NCBI GenBank assembly: GCA_037975125.1 | Contig: CM075854.1 | Span: 67,315,761-67,379,760, forward strand | Length of the DNA: 64,000 nt | Origin: Latrodectus hesperus | Lineage: Eukaryota; Arthropoda; Arachnida; Araneae; Theridiidae | Direction: 5' to 3' | Shown: one piece after another, positions 45,279-58,655 of the stretch | Numbering within the stretch: position 1 is the stretch's first letter | Layout of the letters: every line of letters begins with the position of its first letter | The notes under the pieces: generated by a model | Told to the model about the DNA's origin: nothing | Seen by the model: only the letters and a program-made list of their open reading frames with translations | Database searches by the model: none | Made by a program: the position numbers and the translations under genes

Positions 45279-48200
45279 CACATGTGTATTGTAACTTATT
45301 TATTTATTTTTTTATAAATAAAACTTACTATAATATATTACGAAAATTAAGATAGCTGGAATTTTTTACTAATCACAATAATTTTGGTAATTTCTATTTC
45401 AGTTACTTATCCTCTTCAAAATAATAATAATTAATTTTTTTATTTTTCTAACATTTAATAAAATTCAAAATTTACTGAAGATATCAAGAATTACCGGATT
45501 TTAATTAAAAAAACAATTTTGTAAACTAGGAGAAAAATTTGCATTTAAAGAATTTACGTGTTATCTGAAAACATTTTAAAAATACCACTGTTTTCTAAAC
45601 ATGAAAATTTCTTCTAATGTGTTGTAAATAATATTTATGGCTAAATACTTATAATATTATACATGACAATTCACTCTTCACTACGGTATTTTAAAATTAT
45701 ATGCATCTAAAACGTAGTTCTATCTCTTAAAAATATTTTACTAAATGTGAAAAAGGAAAATATTAATTACAGAAACAATTAAATAGAAGTTACTGCATTT
45801 CTTGAATATCTTCACATCATAAAAAAATAACTAAATAAAGCTTATAAAATATAAGTGTCTCATGTTTAAGAAATTAACAAAGAAAAGGAAATCAAAAGAT
45901 AAACTAGAATGCAACATTTGTCACGTGTAACAATTTTACTTATATGAGCATATAATCTAAGATTATACTGATATGTTAGATTAACATTTAATTTAATCTT
46001 TAATTCTCTCTCAATGGGGAGTGGGTTCCAAATGTTACGAGCAGCTATTATCCTGAGTTTACTACTCAACTTTGACTGAAATTGCGTAACGTGGCTAATT
46101 AAATTTAAACACATGCGAATCAAAAGAATCACTAGGGACTTAAGACAAAGTCATCATAATGGCGTAATAAATCCATGGGCATGTCCTTAATTTGATTTAA
46201 TACTGCAAACTTTGAAGATTGTTGGTCCCACAGTCAATGTACCAGAAAAAGGCGAGATTAAGAAACATTTAATTAAAAGAATGACCGATCCTAGGAATAA
46301 ATTAGAATGTTTAAGTTTATCCTTTAAGTATATAATTAGAAAGAATCAACTGCTTTTCTTTATAATTTCTTGAATATTGATTTCATGATGCGCTAAACTG
46401 TTTGCTAATTAATCCACGTATTTGATTTGGGACACTTCTAATGTAAAAAAACAGAATTAAAAGGAAAGAAAATGGCTATCTCATTAAGTATTGGTTCTAA
46501 GTTCACATCAAATTTATTATCTCAAGGGAAGTACGATGTAAAAATTGGATAACGCATTTATGTATGTATATCTTTGTTTATCTCACTGGCAAATTACAAA
46601 CAATATGAAATTTACTAAAAATAATAAATATATAAAGAGAAAAATCTATCAAATTATGGATCCATAGGTACTTTCATTCATTGAATCAAATGAATTGTGA
46701 AATTTAATTACTAAAGTGATTAAAAATTAGGTTGGTTCCTTGCGTCATTTTATTACTTCACTCTAAATATTTCAATTATTTCATAATGATTTCATTAATG
46801 TAAAAGGTTTGCAATGGAGTTTTAGGTGTAATAAAATGTTTTTGAAGTTTATGAAATGCTTAAGAAATTTTTGAAAATGTAATAGGTTTTCAAAGCATAT
46901 TAAAAATATTTCCAAAGAATTACTCATTAAATAAAAACTGTCTCAAATAATATAAAAATTAAAATATGTGCTTCATTGTTATCGCAATTTATTTAATCAA
47001 ATTACATAAAATGCCAAGTTAAGATAATGTTTTTATTTTTTATGTAAAAAAGAGTGGGAAAATAATTTAAAAATCTAATACATAATATTTATAAAATACT
47101 GATATTGCTGATGATAATAATAATTTAAATTTAAAATATATTTATAAGTTAATAAATCTTGTATTGTTAATGGACTGGAGAAATGTTTTTGGATAAAAAA
47201 GGTAAAAGAATACGATTGAGAAATATGTTCTTGAAAAATGATATTATCAAACAATTTTAACTGTAAACAAAATTCCACATTTATTGTTAGCTTCAGAAAC
47301 TTCATTTGTTCAAACTGAAACACGAGAGATATGAATTTTACTATTCGTTTTTCAGTTTATTTTTTTCTATACACACTCGCTTGTATAAAAATCTAAATAT
47401 TTTAAACATTCTAAATTATAGCTCCATTCAATAAAGAATGAAATGTTGAAAAAATAAATCCAGTAATATCAATTCTTGAATCTAATTCTAAGATTGTTAG
47501 TCTTCCAATTTCACGTACTTCAAAGTGAGATACTTAATAATCTGATTCAGATCATTCCTATAAATTGCTTTGCTCCAGTAGCTTAAGATACAGAGAAAGT
47601 GGGGGAGTCGTAAGAATGAATAAAAAGAAGAAAATTTGCCTTACTGGCATTAATAGCTATATTTATTAGCAGAACCTCGGATTTTTTTTCGAAAGAGGAG
47701 GATTGAATTTCAACTATTAATTGATTTCGTGCATTCAGTAACTCCATTTTTTGCTGAACCTAAAAAAATCACTCCTAATCAATAAATGCGAGAAAAGTAA
47801 ACTTTTTTCCAACGACATAAGCCCAATAAAATGAAAAAGATCATTACCAAAGCATCCAGGTCTATTTAATGAGATTTCTAAAACGTGACTCATCAATTTG
47901 CGATGACTTTTTTACGTGTAATAACATTTATAATGGTTTCGATATGTTTTAGACGTTGCAACTCCAAGAAATTTTTTTGTAGATTTGAAATAATTTTAAA
48001 TGCAAGAAATATACTTATTTTATAAATTTTTTAGAAGTTATTCTTAAATTAAAGCATTGCATTAACCCTGTATTTGTTATTTTCTTTTGTTAAGTTAATC
48101 ACAATATGTATTTAAATTTTAATTAATAATTTCAGTGTTATAATATATATACGGTAAACGTAATTATATACAAATTTAAAAATGTTGCATCTTCTCAAGC

Positions 48201-51200
48201 TAAAACAAGTTTTATATTTCTATTTATTTTTAATCAATTTTGATAATTTTTACAGTAACTGATGAGCATCGTGAAATAAATTATGAGCTATTATCCACTA
48301 CATTTTGTACGTGCCTAAACGAAAATCTTTAATCTAATTTAGGCACGCCTAAAATATAAACCAATGTGTGTACCCTTATAATTTTAAATCCTTCATTTTA
48401 TTCAACAAGAAATAAAAATATCTGTTTATTCTTATATCAACACATACTGTGAAAATAAGTCTGAAGATCTTCAAAGCTGTTTTAAAATATTATCTGCGAA
48501 ATATTCATTTAAAGCTTGCTACTAAATTTAATTTAGTGATAAATATTTGCATAGTTTAACATGAATATTCAATGGATCATTGTTGTGAACATTCCAAAGC
48601 GTTTCAGAAATATCAGTCCATTTAAAAATATAGCCAAGTGTTATATTATGTGTATTAGTAATAAATATTGTAGTCGAACGCAAAGCAAAATGCATACATT
48701 TAACTATTCTATTTGCTTTTAAAATTGTATGGCTTATTTGCTTAAATTTCTATAATTTGCTGATAATAAATTAATTCAACAATGGGATAAGGGAATGCAT
48801 ATTTTACTGTTACAATATTACAATTTATAACACTGATTACTTTTATGTAATATATTTCTTCATTTATTTAAAAAATATTTTATGAAATTATTAATTTAAA
48901 TAAAACTGATGACGATTTAAATAAAGAAGTTAAAAATGCAATAGAATTCCCCATTGAGTAACATAACTCTTTTCTTTCCAGAGCCAATAAACCTTTTATT
49001 TTTACGATAATCAAACAAGCAAATGAATTCACGAAACTTTTGTTTATGTGCTGCTTTGGGATATACAATTGCTAAAACTTCATGTCTTGATGGAAATTTT
49101 AACAGGAATAGAAATGTACCATTTCATAGGAAGCTTATAGGGTTCGTTTCAATAACATACGATGATAGGAAGATTTCAGTGCCTGGAGGTTACTACCACA
49201 TTCCAATTCTTCCGTTAAGATGCTTTCCTTCATAACTTGACATCTAGTTCCTATAAAATTACTTCCGGGAGGTACCTATATGCGTCGGTGGTGTTGTATT
49301 TGATGAGAGTTACATTGTGAATCTTTGATATGTAGGTGAAAATTGCGCAAATATTTGAAGAAATCTTTACGAAATTTAAAAATGAACGTCTTCTTCTTGA
49401 TACATATATACATATTTGAATGTATGTATTTATAAAAAACCCTCAATTGTAACACAAATTTAGGACAGTTCAATTAATTAAATTATTTTAATGATTTAAG
49501 GTATCATAAACTATTATGAAAAATGATTCTAAAAAAATGCTTCATATTCATTAGGATAAAAATTTAATACTTATCAATCAAGAAATAAATTTCACAGTAG
49601 ACATTATAAGCTTTTTAGGAGCAATAAATATATATTTTTGCATCATAAATGATGAGGAGTTAAAGGTATTAAACAAATAAAATATATACATCGCTTTCTA
49701 TTTTATACAGGAAACAAAGATTTAAATTATTTTGAGGTACGAGAAACTAATTTTGATAAGAATATAAAATAGTCGAAATTTTTTAATTTACTTAAAAATT
49801 CAATAATTATTTTGTTATCTAGTATTTTTAAATCTTTTGAGCACTTTCTTTATGTATATTTCAATTAAAAAGAAATAGTGTTTTGAAGCAATGTGTAACT
49901 ACAATTTTATACGATATCCCTTGCGATTGAAAAATCAATTTATTTGAAACTTTCACAAATAAAATATTCCCCAATATTTCTCAAAATTTAGCATTGGGAA
50001 AAATCGTCAAGGGGTTCCCAAACTGATGCTTCTCTCATCATTTCGAATCTTTAAAAATAATTGACATTTAAATGACCTATCATGCAATTTATTTGTAATT
50101 TTCCTTGCAATCATTATAATGTTTTTAGTGTTCGACTTAAATAAAGGAAGAATTATTCTATTTAAATGTATTACCTATTTATTATATTATCTAAACCATC
50201 TAACGTCTGATATTAAGCGATGGGAAAGATACTGTTTAAAGACCTCAAATCAGCTTTTACTTTATGGAAATTATATTTAGTATTAATTAAGGTCTTAATT
50301 TGAGTTTTTCATTCATATATATTGTGTTTCTGAAGTTATAAATGTAAATAAACTTTATTTAATAAAAACGTCTACAGTCATTAAAAACGTTACTGATGAA
50401 TTAAAAAATTAACCAAAATAAAAGTGTTCATTTAAATTTCAAAATTAAGAGCTTACAAGTAAATATTTTATTTATTCAATTATTATTTTAAATTTTTTTG
50501 AATTTTAACTTAATAGGATTTATTGACTATACCTAAATAATGAAACCACAAAAATATCGAAAAAATCATTTTCATTAAGAATCTTAAATATTCCCAATTT
50601 TTCTCAACGTGATTCCTGTAGTGATTCGTTCTTACTTTATAATAACAATGCTAGGTATAAAATTGTTTTTGGATAAATATCAATAATCAAAAGATGTATA
50701 ATAAGTGAGGGATTTAATAATAACTTTTTAAATTTCATTTTGTAATTTTTTTAAGTAATTAATTAAATAGGGATGAAAATTGCCATTAAAAGATCATTTC
50801 AAATTCAGTATTATATAAAGACAGTATGTCATACAAATAACGCTATTTACTTATCTTTATAAACAGAACATTTATATTTTGTAAAAGTACAAAATAATGT
50901 TATTTACAAATTCAATATTATTTAAAAAAATTAAATGTACAAAAAAAGACTTAATAAGAATTTAATTGAGACATAATAAAAGAATCCTTATAATCTAAAA
51001 AATCACAAAAGCTGCAGTTTATTTTGTAATTATATCAGAATATTTTTCAATGGGTCGAAGAGCAAGTAAAATATATTATTTTTCTTGACTCGACCAACAA
51101 TATCGAAAAATTGTTCTTATCCCAATGAGATAACTCAATAAGATCACTAGAAGGAAAATTTCTTCATATAAATTAATATCTTTTACTAAGACTAAAACTT

Positions 51201-51340
51201 CGTAATGATTTGACCCACAAGTGTAAACACACAGATCAGGAACTAAGGGATTTCAGTGAAATGAATAATTCAAGCAAAACACCTGTTAGAATATTAAATT
51301 ATTTGAGGAATATTTCGGAGTTTCGTATAGTATGTGTTAT
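45276..51340. other. AT-rich non-coding DNA, with a possible LINE scrap
   Basis: About 6 kb with no clear gene. The minus-strand frame 45866-46132 contains IIAARNIWNPLP, which faintly resembles the WN.LP signature near the end of non-LTR reverse transcriptase ORFs. One short motif is too little to call. A perfect 10-bp inverted repeat (cgtgcctaaa and its complement) lies at 48310-48347. Confidence 0.5.
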
Positions 51341-51391
51341 ACATTTGGTATACTTGTACATTTGTTATGTTTGTACATTTGTTATACTTGT
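51341..51391. repeat. 17-bp minisatellite, three units
   Basis: Units start at 51341, 51358 and 51375. Each begins acattt, then ggtat or gttat, and ends in ttgt. The second and third differ at two positions. Confidence 0.85.
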
Positions 51392-51639
51392 ATGAGATTT
51401 GAAATATTTTTACTGAAATAATTGTTATAAAATATTTCAATAACTGAATTACGTAAGTGTGAATTACCATTTGCATTAGTTTAAACTGAATATTACTGAA
51501 ACATACGGTTTCACATAAATATGATTAATGATTTGTTTTTATTTTATAAAATATACATAAAAGATATAGAGTGATTAAAATAAATTGCATTTATAAGTGT
51601 AAGAGTCATATATTCCCTCACACTTGATTGTAAGTAATA

Positions 51640-51673
<34 letters not shown>

Positions 51674-54600
51674 CGCATATCACACAGTTGACATTATTAA
51701 AACATCACAAAATGGTTAAAAATATATAATTCAAATCAATAGCGCCACATAAAAATAAAATTAAGAAATATAAACTGAAAACAGAGAGAGGAATTAATTT
51801 TAACTCATAAAAGTTATTTCCATCTTATTTTAATGATTATAAAATAATATTTTAGACCAGTAATGTTGAATTTTTTTTAACAATTCAGCAAAAATCATGT
51901 GATAACAGTTGAATAAAATCTTCTGATTTATTGTCTTGAATTTTTCGAAATTCCGATTAAACATTTGGGAACTTTAAAAAGTGTTTTTATGATGCATAAG
52001 AATTTAAGACATTTAAGACAATGCGAGTACTATATATACAAAATATGAATTCTATTTAAATACATAAAAAAACTAGTTTGTAGGAAAATTTTTAAAGCTT
52101 TTGTTAGTGTCATAGCTTTTAAATTATACTACAATTTAAAAACGCCATGTGAAAACAGCTTAATTTTCCTTTTTATTCCCCATAGAAGTGTTATTAATAA
52201 TACTAATCTATACAGAAGAGAGTATCACTGAAATTTATATTCTTAACTTATTTATGTGCCATTTCAGAATTTTTATGTACTTGATAATAATACAATATTA
52301 TATATTTTATATATTATTGTGTCCTTTTTTAGTTAAATATACTATGAGAGTAAATTATCAATAGGGTTTATTCAAGTATAGTATTGTGTTCCTATAAGTT
52401 ATATGTATAAAAAATATAAAATTTATTATGAATTTTGAACCTCTATGTCATCCCTATATTATGATTGTAACTATTATGTTTGAAAGCACTAAATGTTAAT
52501 TCTTTTCATAGAAATGAATATTACAATACAGAATTTAGTTCATTTAATTGTATCATTCAAAAAAATATTTAAAAATTATTGTTTTGAAAATCTGAGTATT
52601 TAATGTCTTTACTTATGAAAGGCATACAAATTTAAATCTAATATACGTCTTAAAATGCATTATTAATAAGTTTATTTTAATTACTCGTAAGTTAAAATAA
52701 ATTTAATTTTTCAAGAATAAACAAGTTGATTTAATTTTCTGAGTTAAACAGATTTTCACTTTTGTCTTATTTAAAAAATAATTTATACGACATGCTTTCA
52801 TATTCACATTTCTACCTAGATTCTTGCAAACAAAAGCTGTATTATGAGTTATTTTTCATCAATTTCACATGAAAATAAATATTATGAACCAAATTTAAGA
52901 AAACAAATTGCATGAAGTGCTTAGTCATGTTTTTCATTCATTCTTTAAGCATATATTAAATCTATTGAACATTCTCATAATCATTGATGACTAATAAAGT
53001 GTAAACTAAAAATAATTTGAATATTTCAATCTAATTAAAATGTTTAAATAACTTGAAAAAAGTCATAGACTATAATATATCATAAAAATAATATTTAAAA
53101 TTTTTTCTAAATACTCTTTTCAAGGAAGAATGACTGGTTTATTTATATTATTAAAGGTTTAAAACTAAAAAACAAGCTATTATATTACTATTATGAGAAC
53201 GAAAAGAATTATATATTTTAATTTTGACAATATATGAAAGTTTAGAAAATTATGCTATAAAGTATTTGGTGAAAGACGGAATAAAATGTTATGTAATATT
53301 TATATTGATATTTTTGTTCTCTTTTCTACCTTCTTATACATATAAAATTTTTACGAAAATTACAGATTTAAGCATATGTTTTACGTAACAGTTCGCTTCA
53401 TGTGCACCTTGCATCAAAGTTGAAAAAGTGAATCCCGTCTATAATATCGCCTTTTATTCGAAACTAGTCCCATAAAAATAATCCTGATAATGGTTTTGCA
53501 ATGCTCAATTCTCAAATTTCCTTTTTTTCTTCAAACTCAAAACTTGGAATTTATTAAACTATTTTACTACTTGCGCAATGCTGTGCATTTACTCTAAATG
53601 CAAATTATGGCCGGATTTCTCATACAGGTTATAAACTTCAAATTTTCTTAGCGAAGTGCAATTTTCGGCAGCGTATGAAAACCCGCTTGGGAAGATAAGG
53701 GAGAAGAATATTATATAAAACACAATCAGTTCGAAATATTACACTTCTCAATGGTTACCATTCCTTCCCTCTATTACGAGTAAGGTTCTAAAGCATCACA
53801 CCCACGCCAAACAAAACTTTTCCCTTAATAGTCTTTAGAGAACGAATGTCCATCAATTTCACTCCTTCGTCTCCTCAGTTGAATAGGTCTTTTTCCCATT
53901 CTCAAAGTTATATCTATATACGTTGTGAGATACAAATTTCCCAGACATGTTAAAAAAAAGAAGACAAAGAGTTTTTCTTTATTCGCCAGAGAGAATATCT
54001 CTATTAGTTGCTCCTTCCTATAGCGTTCGGTAACTCTGGGAGTGAGTTAGGAAGGCTATGTTTCCGCGCCACAATTTTATGGTCCCCATATATTCCGAAT
54101 TCTCTTGAGAGTTTAAAACTGCTCAGTAAAATCCATCATAAACTTGAATCTATGTATTACTTTACTCCCAACTCCCGAACAACTTTGTGTTCGTTGTAAC
54201 ACGCAGGATCTTTGATACCGAAATGTGAGGTACTAGTATACCATCGTAAGGATTATCTAGGATCTGAAATTTTATTTTTCCTCTCTTGGGGAATTAATTC
54301 GCACTACAAACCTTGCTTCAATCTTTGATGATTGGAGAAGGGATTCGGGGTACTTGTTTGTTCTTTTTGATAACGCAGAGTGAATTGCTTTGATTTCTGT
54401 TTTAACCACACAGTATCCATAAAGTATATTAGTTTTTGCTTTCTCATTCTTTAATTTAATATTTAATGAGCAATAGCCTTACGCAAACATACAGCTGGTT
54501 AAATAATAATATTAAAATTATAGAAATTATATGAAAAAAAAGCTTAAACATTATAAGTCACTTACTAATGAGAGTTCTTCAAGTTTTCCGGTGTGGTTTA

Positions 54601-55348
54601 AATATCACATAATTGGAGATGTAAATATATAGCAATGTTATTTTATTTTCTATGCAAAAATATTTTTAAACGTATCTACTTACATTTTGAGAAAGTGCTA
54701 TGAGAAAAAAAATATTTTCACCTTAAATATCTTATGTTAAACATAACTGTAACAAAAATGTTGGTCAGTGTGTTATGTGTGAATTCATATAACCCACATT
54801 AAATCAAAATTAATACTTAAATTACTGAAGCGCATTTTATATTTACTATAAGAAAAACTTAGGTTTTTTTAAATTAGTTTACATATGCCAACTGGCAAAT
54901 TATTTCTGGTGAAGCATTTAAAAACAAAACAAAGTATTTTAAAATCATATAATTTTTTTATTTGTTAGCAAATTATATTTTATTAAATTTAATTTAGAAT
55001 TAGAAAAATAGTTAGTTCTTCTTGAAAATATTAATGTATCTACCTGGAGAAAGAATAAAAGAGAAAGAAAATTGAATCTAAAGTTTCCTGTGCCAACATA
55101 CTTCCGTTTTCACTAGTTTCCTTTCCAGTCATTTATTTGGACAATGCGCTACAGGGAATTATTTTTGGCGGAAATTAATTATTGCAGAAATGTGATGGAG
55201 TTTATTTGTTGATCTTATTTCCTGCCTCCCAACTAACAGGTCATTAAATCAGATAAAAGTTTATAAGAAAATTCTTAGTTTTTTTTCAAAGTAATTAGAA
55301 TTTACATAATAAATGATCTATGTTGTAACATTTTCGACTGAAAAAAGC

Positions 55349-55351
<3 letters not shown>
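51392..55351. other. AT-rich non-coding DNA
   Basis: Contains a short (TA)n tract at about 51642-51670. A slightly GC-richer stretch at about 53640-54340 holds a 63-codon plus frame (54008-54199) with no motif. Nothing else recognised. Confidence 0.6.

Positions 55352-55397
<46 letters not shown>
55352..55397. repeat. (TA)n microsatellite
   Basis: About 46 bp of TA repeat. Confidence 0.95.
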
Positions 55398-55400
<3 letters not shown>

Positions 55401-58002
55401 TTTATATTATTAGAAATATGGGCAATTCAAAATTTAACTCAGATTATTTAAACAACGAATTAAAACGAGAAATCTTTTTATTATTTATTTGATTATATGA
55501 TCTTATTAAACTTTTTTCCCTTTAATATAAGAAAATTATGAATCCAGAACACACTAGATTTAAATAGTAACCTTCTTATATAACTTATTGAATTTAAACT
55601 ATATTACCTTTTATTTTAATTAGCATTACTTAGAAGTACGTTTTAACTTTCCCAGTTGCATTTTTTCCCCATTTTTAGCTTATTCTCTCAAATAAATGCT
55701 CAATCATTTTTTTAGCAAGCAATAATAAAATAATTATTTAGGAATGAAAAAAATAATTATTTTAATTATAAAAATCACTTTTCATTAAAAAATTTTCATC
55801 TTTTAAAATTAAACAGAAACTATTAAAGTAAATGAAAAAGTGTATTGCTCAAATGTAAATTTCTAAGACAAATAATTTTCATGCAAATAAAATGCACTAA
55901 TAAGAATTATTTTCACATGCATATTCTTGGTTCATTTTTTGCCATTTATTTAGCAAATCCAATTTAAAAATATCTTTGAACTCATTAAAAAAAACTAAGA
56001 TTATTTTACAGAAAATATTATGTATTAAAGACTATTCTGAGAATCTCAACACCAAAACAAATGACCCAATGTAAACAATGTCACTTATATAAGATAAGCA
56101 AGTAAAAACTTTGAGCATCGATATACATAAGTCGATGTTCACGGTCACCTTCTAGTGCAATATATTTAATAATTGAACAACTGTCAAGTTTGCAGACATG
56201 TTATTAATTATACTAATTTTATAATAGAATTTAAATCATTTTAATTCATAAAATATATATTAAATTTTAATAAATTATTATTCAGTATTAACGAAATCTA
56301 ATTTCAGCAAAAAATATCTTATGAATTTTTCACTAACAAAACTGATGTTTAATTTATTTTAGAAAACTCAACCAAGTTTTGTTAGATCTAATATAACAAT
56401 GTATATGCTAAGCTATTTATGGTTATTTTTCAACATAAAATGTTTTACGTTATCTCTGTTGTAGCTCATAATTTGAAATATAAATTTGTAAATTTATAAC
56501 TATGAGCAAAGGTAATGTTAATGTAATACTACTTAATAATTTTCTGGGTTATATAATGCACCTCTGTGTGTGTGGGGGGGGTGATACTTTACCACACTCA
56601 GTAACAATAACTACACTCTTAAGTTATAGGAGACTAGAATCCAAATTTCTATAAGTCAGCTTCTTCGTGATTCAGATTCTTCGTGATATATAAATGTCTA
56701 ACATTTTTAACAATAAATTTACGAACGTCTGCAAAGAAATATGTAGGCAATACTTTATTAGTAAACTTTGAAGCGATTGTACTGAAATTATGTAAAGAAA
56801 CCATCTTTAGACGAAAAATTTAGCTTTCACAGAAATCTTATGATTTAACCAGACATTAAGAGACATTTCAGTAACTGATAAAAAATTTTTATAATTCCTT
56901 TTTTATTTTACACACTTTTATATGATTAATAGTATATATAAATTTAAAAATGACAATTTTGTGATACTACTTATATAAGTATATCAACAATTTTAAATAT
57001 ATTTTGTGAGCAAATGTTATAAATATTTTACTATTAGTATTAAAATATAAATAAAATTACATTACAGTTTTATAAACATTTAAAATATAATAATTGTTAA
57101 GATATAATTACTAGCATTTTTAAAATAAAAGACAGAAATTTAAAAATATGGTATAGAAGAAAGAAATAGGAAAATATATCTAAATGCTTAGTCAAAATAG
57201 AAATACTATTTGCATTAGCCTTTAGTTCATTTTTGTTCAATTAAGATTCATTTTTCTTACAATTTCTTATTTTTATTATATCAAATTATAAATTAGTTAG
57301 TTTTCTCTGGATTTAGAAAATTTTCAAAAACTTGGGTTTGCTTTTATTTTTTTAAGTAAATTTAATGGGCAAGTAACCACATTAATTTAGGCAAGAATGA
57401 AATAATTGTTAGGCATTGAAACTATAAACTTATTTAGAATTGTATAACAAAATTATGGAATTCCATTACCTATAACAAAAGTAATTATACATACTTAGAT
57501 CCCAGGGAAATCATTTTAATTTACATCATTACTGACTCATTGACTCTAGCGAATATTCTCTCTTTTAAGACGAAAAGGATATTTCAGTTCAAAAATGCAT
57601 TATTTAAAGTGCGCAATAGAATTATGTTCGATTGTAGAATAAGTATTTTCAATTCAAAAGTTGACACTTAAGTTTCAGCTTTATTAAAAAACTAATTTTT
57701 AATACTTTACATTTACCTCAAAAATTAGGTTAGAAATACTTGTGATTATCAATATCTAAAAACAATTCTTAAAACAATATTCTAGAACCCATATAATTTT
57801 AAATTATAATGCTAACGTGGAGAATAAAAATTTATTATTTATATGCACTGATCTGTACAATAATTACAGACTGGAACTTTTCAGTAACCAAATTTAATTA
57901 AGTAAACTTAATTGTAATTAAAAAAAACATTTCAAAATTTTCTCTAAAAATATTTTCACTCGTTAACAGTATTTTTACATTCATCAAAGAAAAATCACTT
58001 TT
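55398..58002. other. AT-rich non-coding DNA
   Basis: Nothing recognised except a short (GT)n run followed by G8 at about 56566-56582. Confidence 0.65.
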
Positions 58003-58011
58003 AAAATACTA

Positions 58012-58292
58012 TTGTTGTTGTTGTCGTGTGCCAGCTAGACTGGCAATATGGGGTGCGCTACTCCACTTTTCCAACTGAACCATATTTGGTGTGATGTCCA
58101 ACTTCTTCAGTACACACATGCCTTAGGAACCCGTTTATAGGGAAGGCAACCATTCACACCTCATTCATACAAGGAAGGGACAAAGACAGGATAGATAGAG
58201 AGACAAAGTACATCCATGCTAGAACCGGGATTGGAACCCAGGACTTCCTTATTTTCAGTCAGGCACACTGACCACTAGACAAGATGGGCGGA
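58012..58292 (-). mobile_element. tRNA-derived SINE with (CAA)n tail and 9-bp target-site duplication
   Basis: Read on the minus strand, the head at 58292-58220 resembles a tRNA. It has an A-box region (tagtggtcagtgtgcc, about 58277-58262) and a B box (ggttccaatcc, 58238-58228). A unique body of about 190 bp follows and ends in gacaacaacaacaa. Identical 9-bp direct repeats, aaaatacta, flank it at 58003-58011 and 58293-58301. The clear duplication and readable boxes argue for a fairly young insertion. It encodes nothing. Confidence 0.87.
58228..58238 (-). promoter_or_regulatory. pol III B box of the SINE
   Basis: Minus-strand ggttccaatcc differs from the consensus ggttcgaatcc at one position. 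Confidence 0.65.
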
Positions 58293-58301
58293 AAAATACT
58301 A

Positions 58302-58446
58302 CTAGTTTGCCATAAATAAAATAACGAATATTAGTTGATTTAATTTTAAAAATATTAAAGCAAATTTACACGTGATATGCATAAAAATATGAATTTTATT
58401 GAAATGTATTTGTTAATTTGATTGAAATTACTAAATAATTTATGTA
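58302..58446. other. AT-rich spacer between SINE and Tc1 element
   Basis: 145 bp with no feature seen. Confidence 0.6.
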
Positions 58447-58504
58447 TACACTACTGGCCATTAAAATTGCTACACCAAGAAGGAATGCAAACAACAGAAC
58501 GATA

Positions 58505-58510
58505 TTTATT
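58505..58510 (-). terminator. poly(A) signal of the Tc1 transposase
   Basis: AATAAA on the minus strand, about 75 bp beyond the ancestral stop codon (58584-58586) and inside the element. Confidence 0.6.
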
Positions 58511-58583
58511 AGACAAATACATTATTGTGGAAAGAACTAGTGATTAGATTTACAGGAAATTAGGATATATAGATTTTGAGAAA

Positions 58584-58655
58584 TCAGTACCCAGAGCAGC
58601 CACCTCTGGCTGCAATAACAGCATTTATCCGCCTAGGCATGGAGTCAAACAGATA
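58584..58655 (-). pseudogene. C-terminal tail cut off from the Tc1 transposase
   Basis: In-frame continuation of 23 codons after the premature TAA. It still has the conserved LFDSMPRR and ends ARGGCSGY before TGA. Confidence 0.85.
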
